Positions 41,383-41,487 of a stretch of 41,487 bases of DNA are shown one piece after another (positions within the stretch are counted from its first letter, which is position 1; each line of letters begins with the position of its first letter). This stretch comes from Leptolyngbyaceae cyanobacterium CSU_1_3. Its GTDB lineage: Bacteria > Cyanobacteriota > Cyanobacteriia > Leptolyngbyales > Leptolyngbyaceae. Position numbers and translations under genes: made by a program. The notes beneath the pieces were generated by a model, which had not been told where the DNA came from, made no database searches, and saw only the letters and a program-made list of their open reading frames with translations. The stretch spans positions 1 through 41,487 of the forward strand of contig JAAUOZ010000030.1 of NCBI GenBank assembly GCA_012034655.1, written 5' to 3'.

Positions 41383-41487
41383 CCTGGTTGACCGACAAAA
41401 CTCAGAAGGCCCTCACCCCAACCCCTCTCCCAGAGCGGGCGAGTCGCCCTAAACCCAACGTTACTTTTCTGACTTTTCTCCTCTTGT
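41383..41487. mobile_element. MITE-like element, family E, copy 2, cut by right edge
   Basis: CCTGGTTGACCGACAAAACT followed by CAGAAGGCCCTCACCCCAAC and CTCTCCCAGAGCGGG matches the reverse complement of 10804-10940. The sequence AACGTTACTTTTC near 41458-41470 also matches. The far end lies beyond the window. Confidence 0.65.

Overview
The window is cyanobacterial chromosome. GCGATCG-type (HIP1-like) octamers are scattered through nearly every gene. The gene set is typical of the phylum: a LabA-like NYN protein, a Tic22-family protein, PrmC plus a DUF427 protein, a DUF6930-type protein, a phytochrome-like kinase, and small proteins I have only seen in cyanobacteria. Many short palindromic and MITE-like repeats, several kinds of 12-24 bp tandem repeats and a lone IS605-type tnpB suggest a repeat-rich, probably filamentous species. 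I cannot name the genus.

Layout. 1-1102: N-terminal part of a CHASE2 protein (minus), frameshifted and cut by the left edge. 1815-2321: NYN/LabA-like protein. 2585-4204: leuA. 4332-5132: SAM methyltransferase. 5434-6327: membrane-anchored alpha/beta hydrolase. 6438-7064: bolA and CGFS glutaredoxin, a classical Fe-S/redox partner pair. 7238-8533: small DUF6761-like protein and a divergent OmpR-type regulator. 8813-9181: YvlD/holin-like membrane protein. 9460-9614: a broken small ORF followed by a nested hairpin. 9877-10797: TIGR01777 epimerase. 11101-13033: four minus-strand genes, including an A-type Fe-S carrier beside a TPR protein. 13372-15021: DUF6930-like protein. 15576-18332: HU, CobD-like aminotransferase and a cysteine-less flavoprotein, tightly packed. 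18340-19690: tnpB element. 19852-21339: Orn/Lys/Arg-type decarboxylase with an internally shifted segment. 21570-22847: small Pro-Glu protein and ychF. 22863-25124: DUF427, prmC and tic22-like genes (minus). 25614-26900: DEAD-box helicase. 27149-29007: murE and a glutaredoxin-like protein. 29083-30387: SbcD-like nuclease. 30838-31329: DUF4168-like secreted protein. 31970-32359: Cys-motif membrane protein. 32587-35337: phytochrome-like histidine kinase. 35575-37248: mutL. 37379-40350: proline-catabolic putA, frameshifted. 40763-41320: unknown.

Most genes are housekeeping and there is no large accessory operon. The most interesting features are: (i) the 916-aa kinase, whose N-terminus carries a phytochrome GAF (DIP motif and Cys-His chromophore motif) and a PHY-like tongue but no upstream PAS, i.e. 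a knotless phytochrome; (ii) the tnpB element with an intact RuvC triad and a candidate omega-RNA end; (iii) at least four MITE-like families, one of which supplies the stop codon of two unrelated genes; (iv) CCTCTTCC-type Pro/Ser/Leu tracts inserted in frame in four genes.

Quality caution: four genes are disrupted at homopolymers (223-228, 9521-9526, 20396-20404, 38311-38314), which suggests base-count errors in the assembly more than true gene decay. No tRNA, rRNA or CRISPR array was seen.
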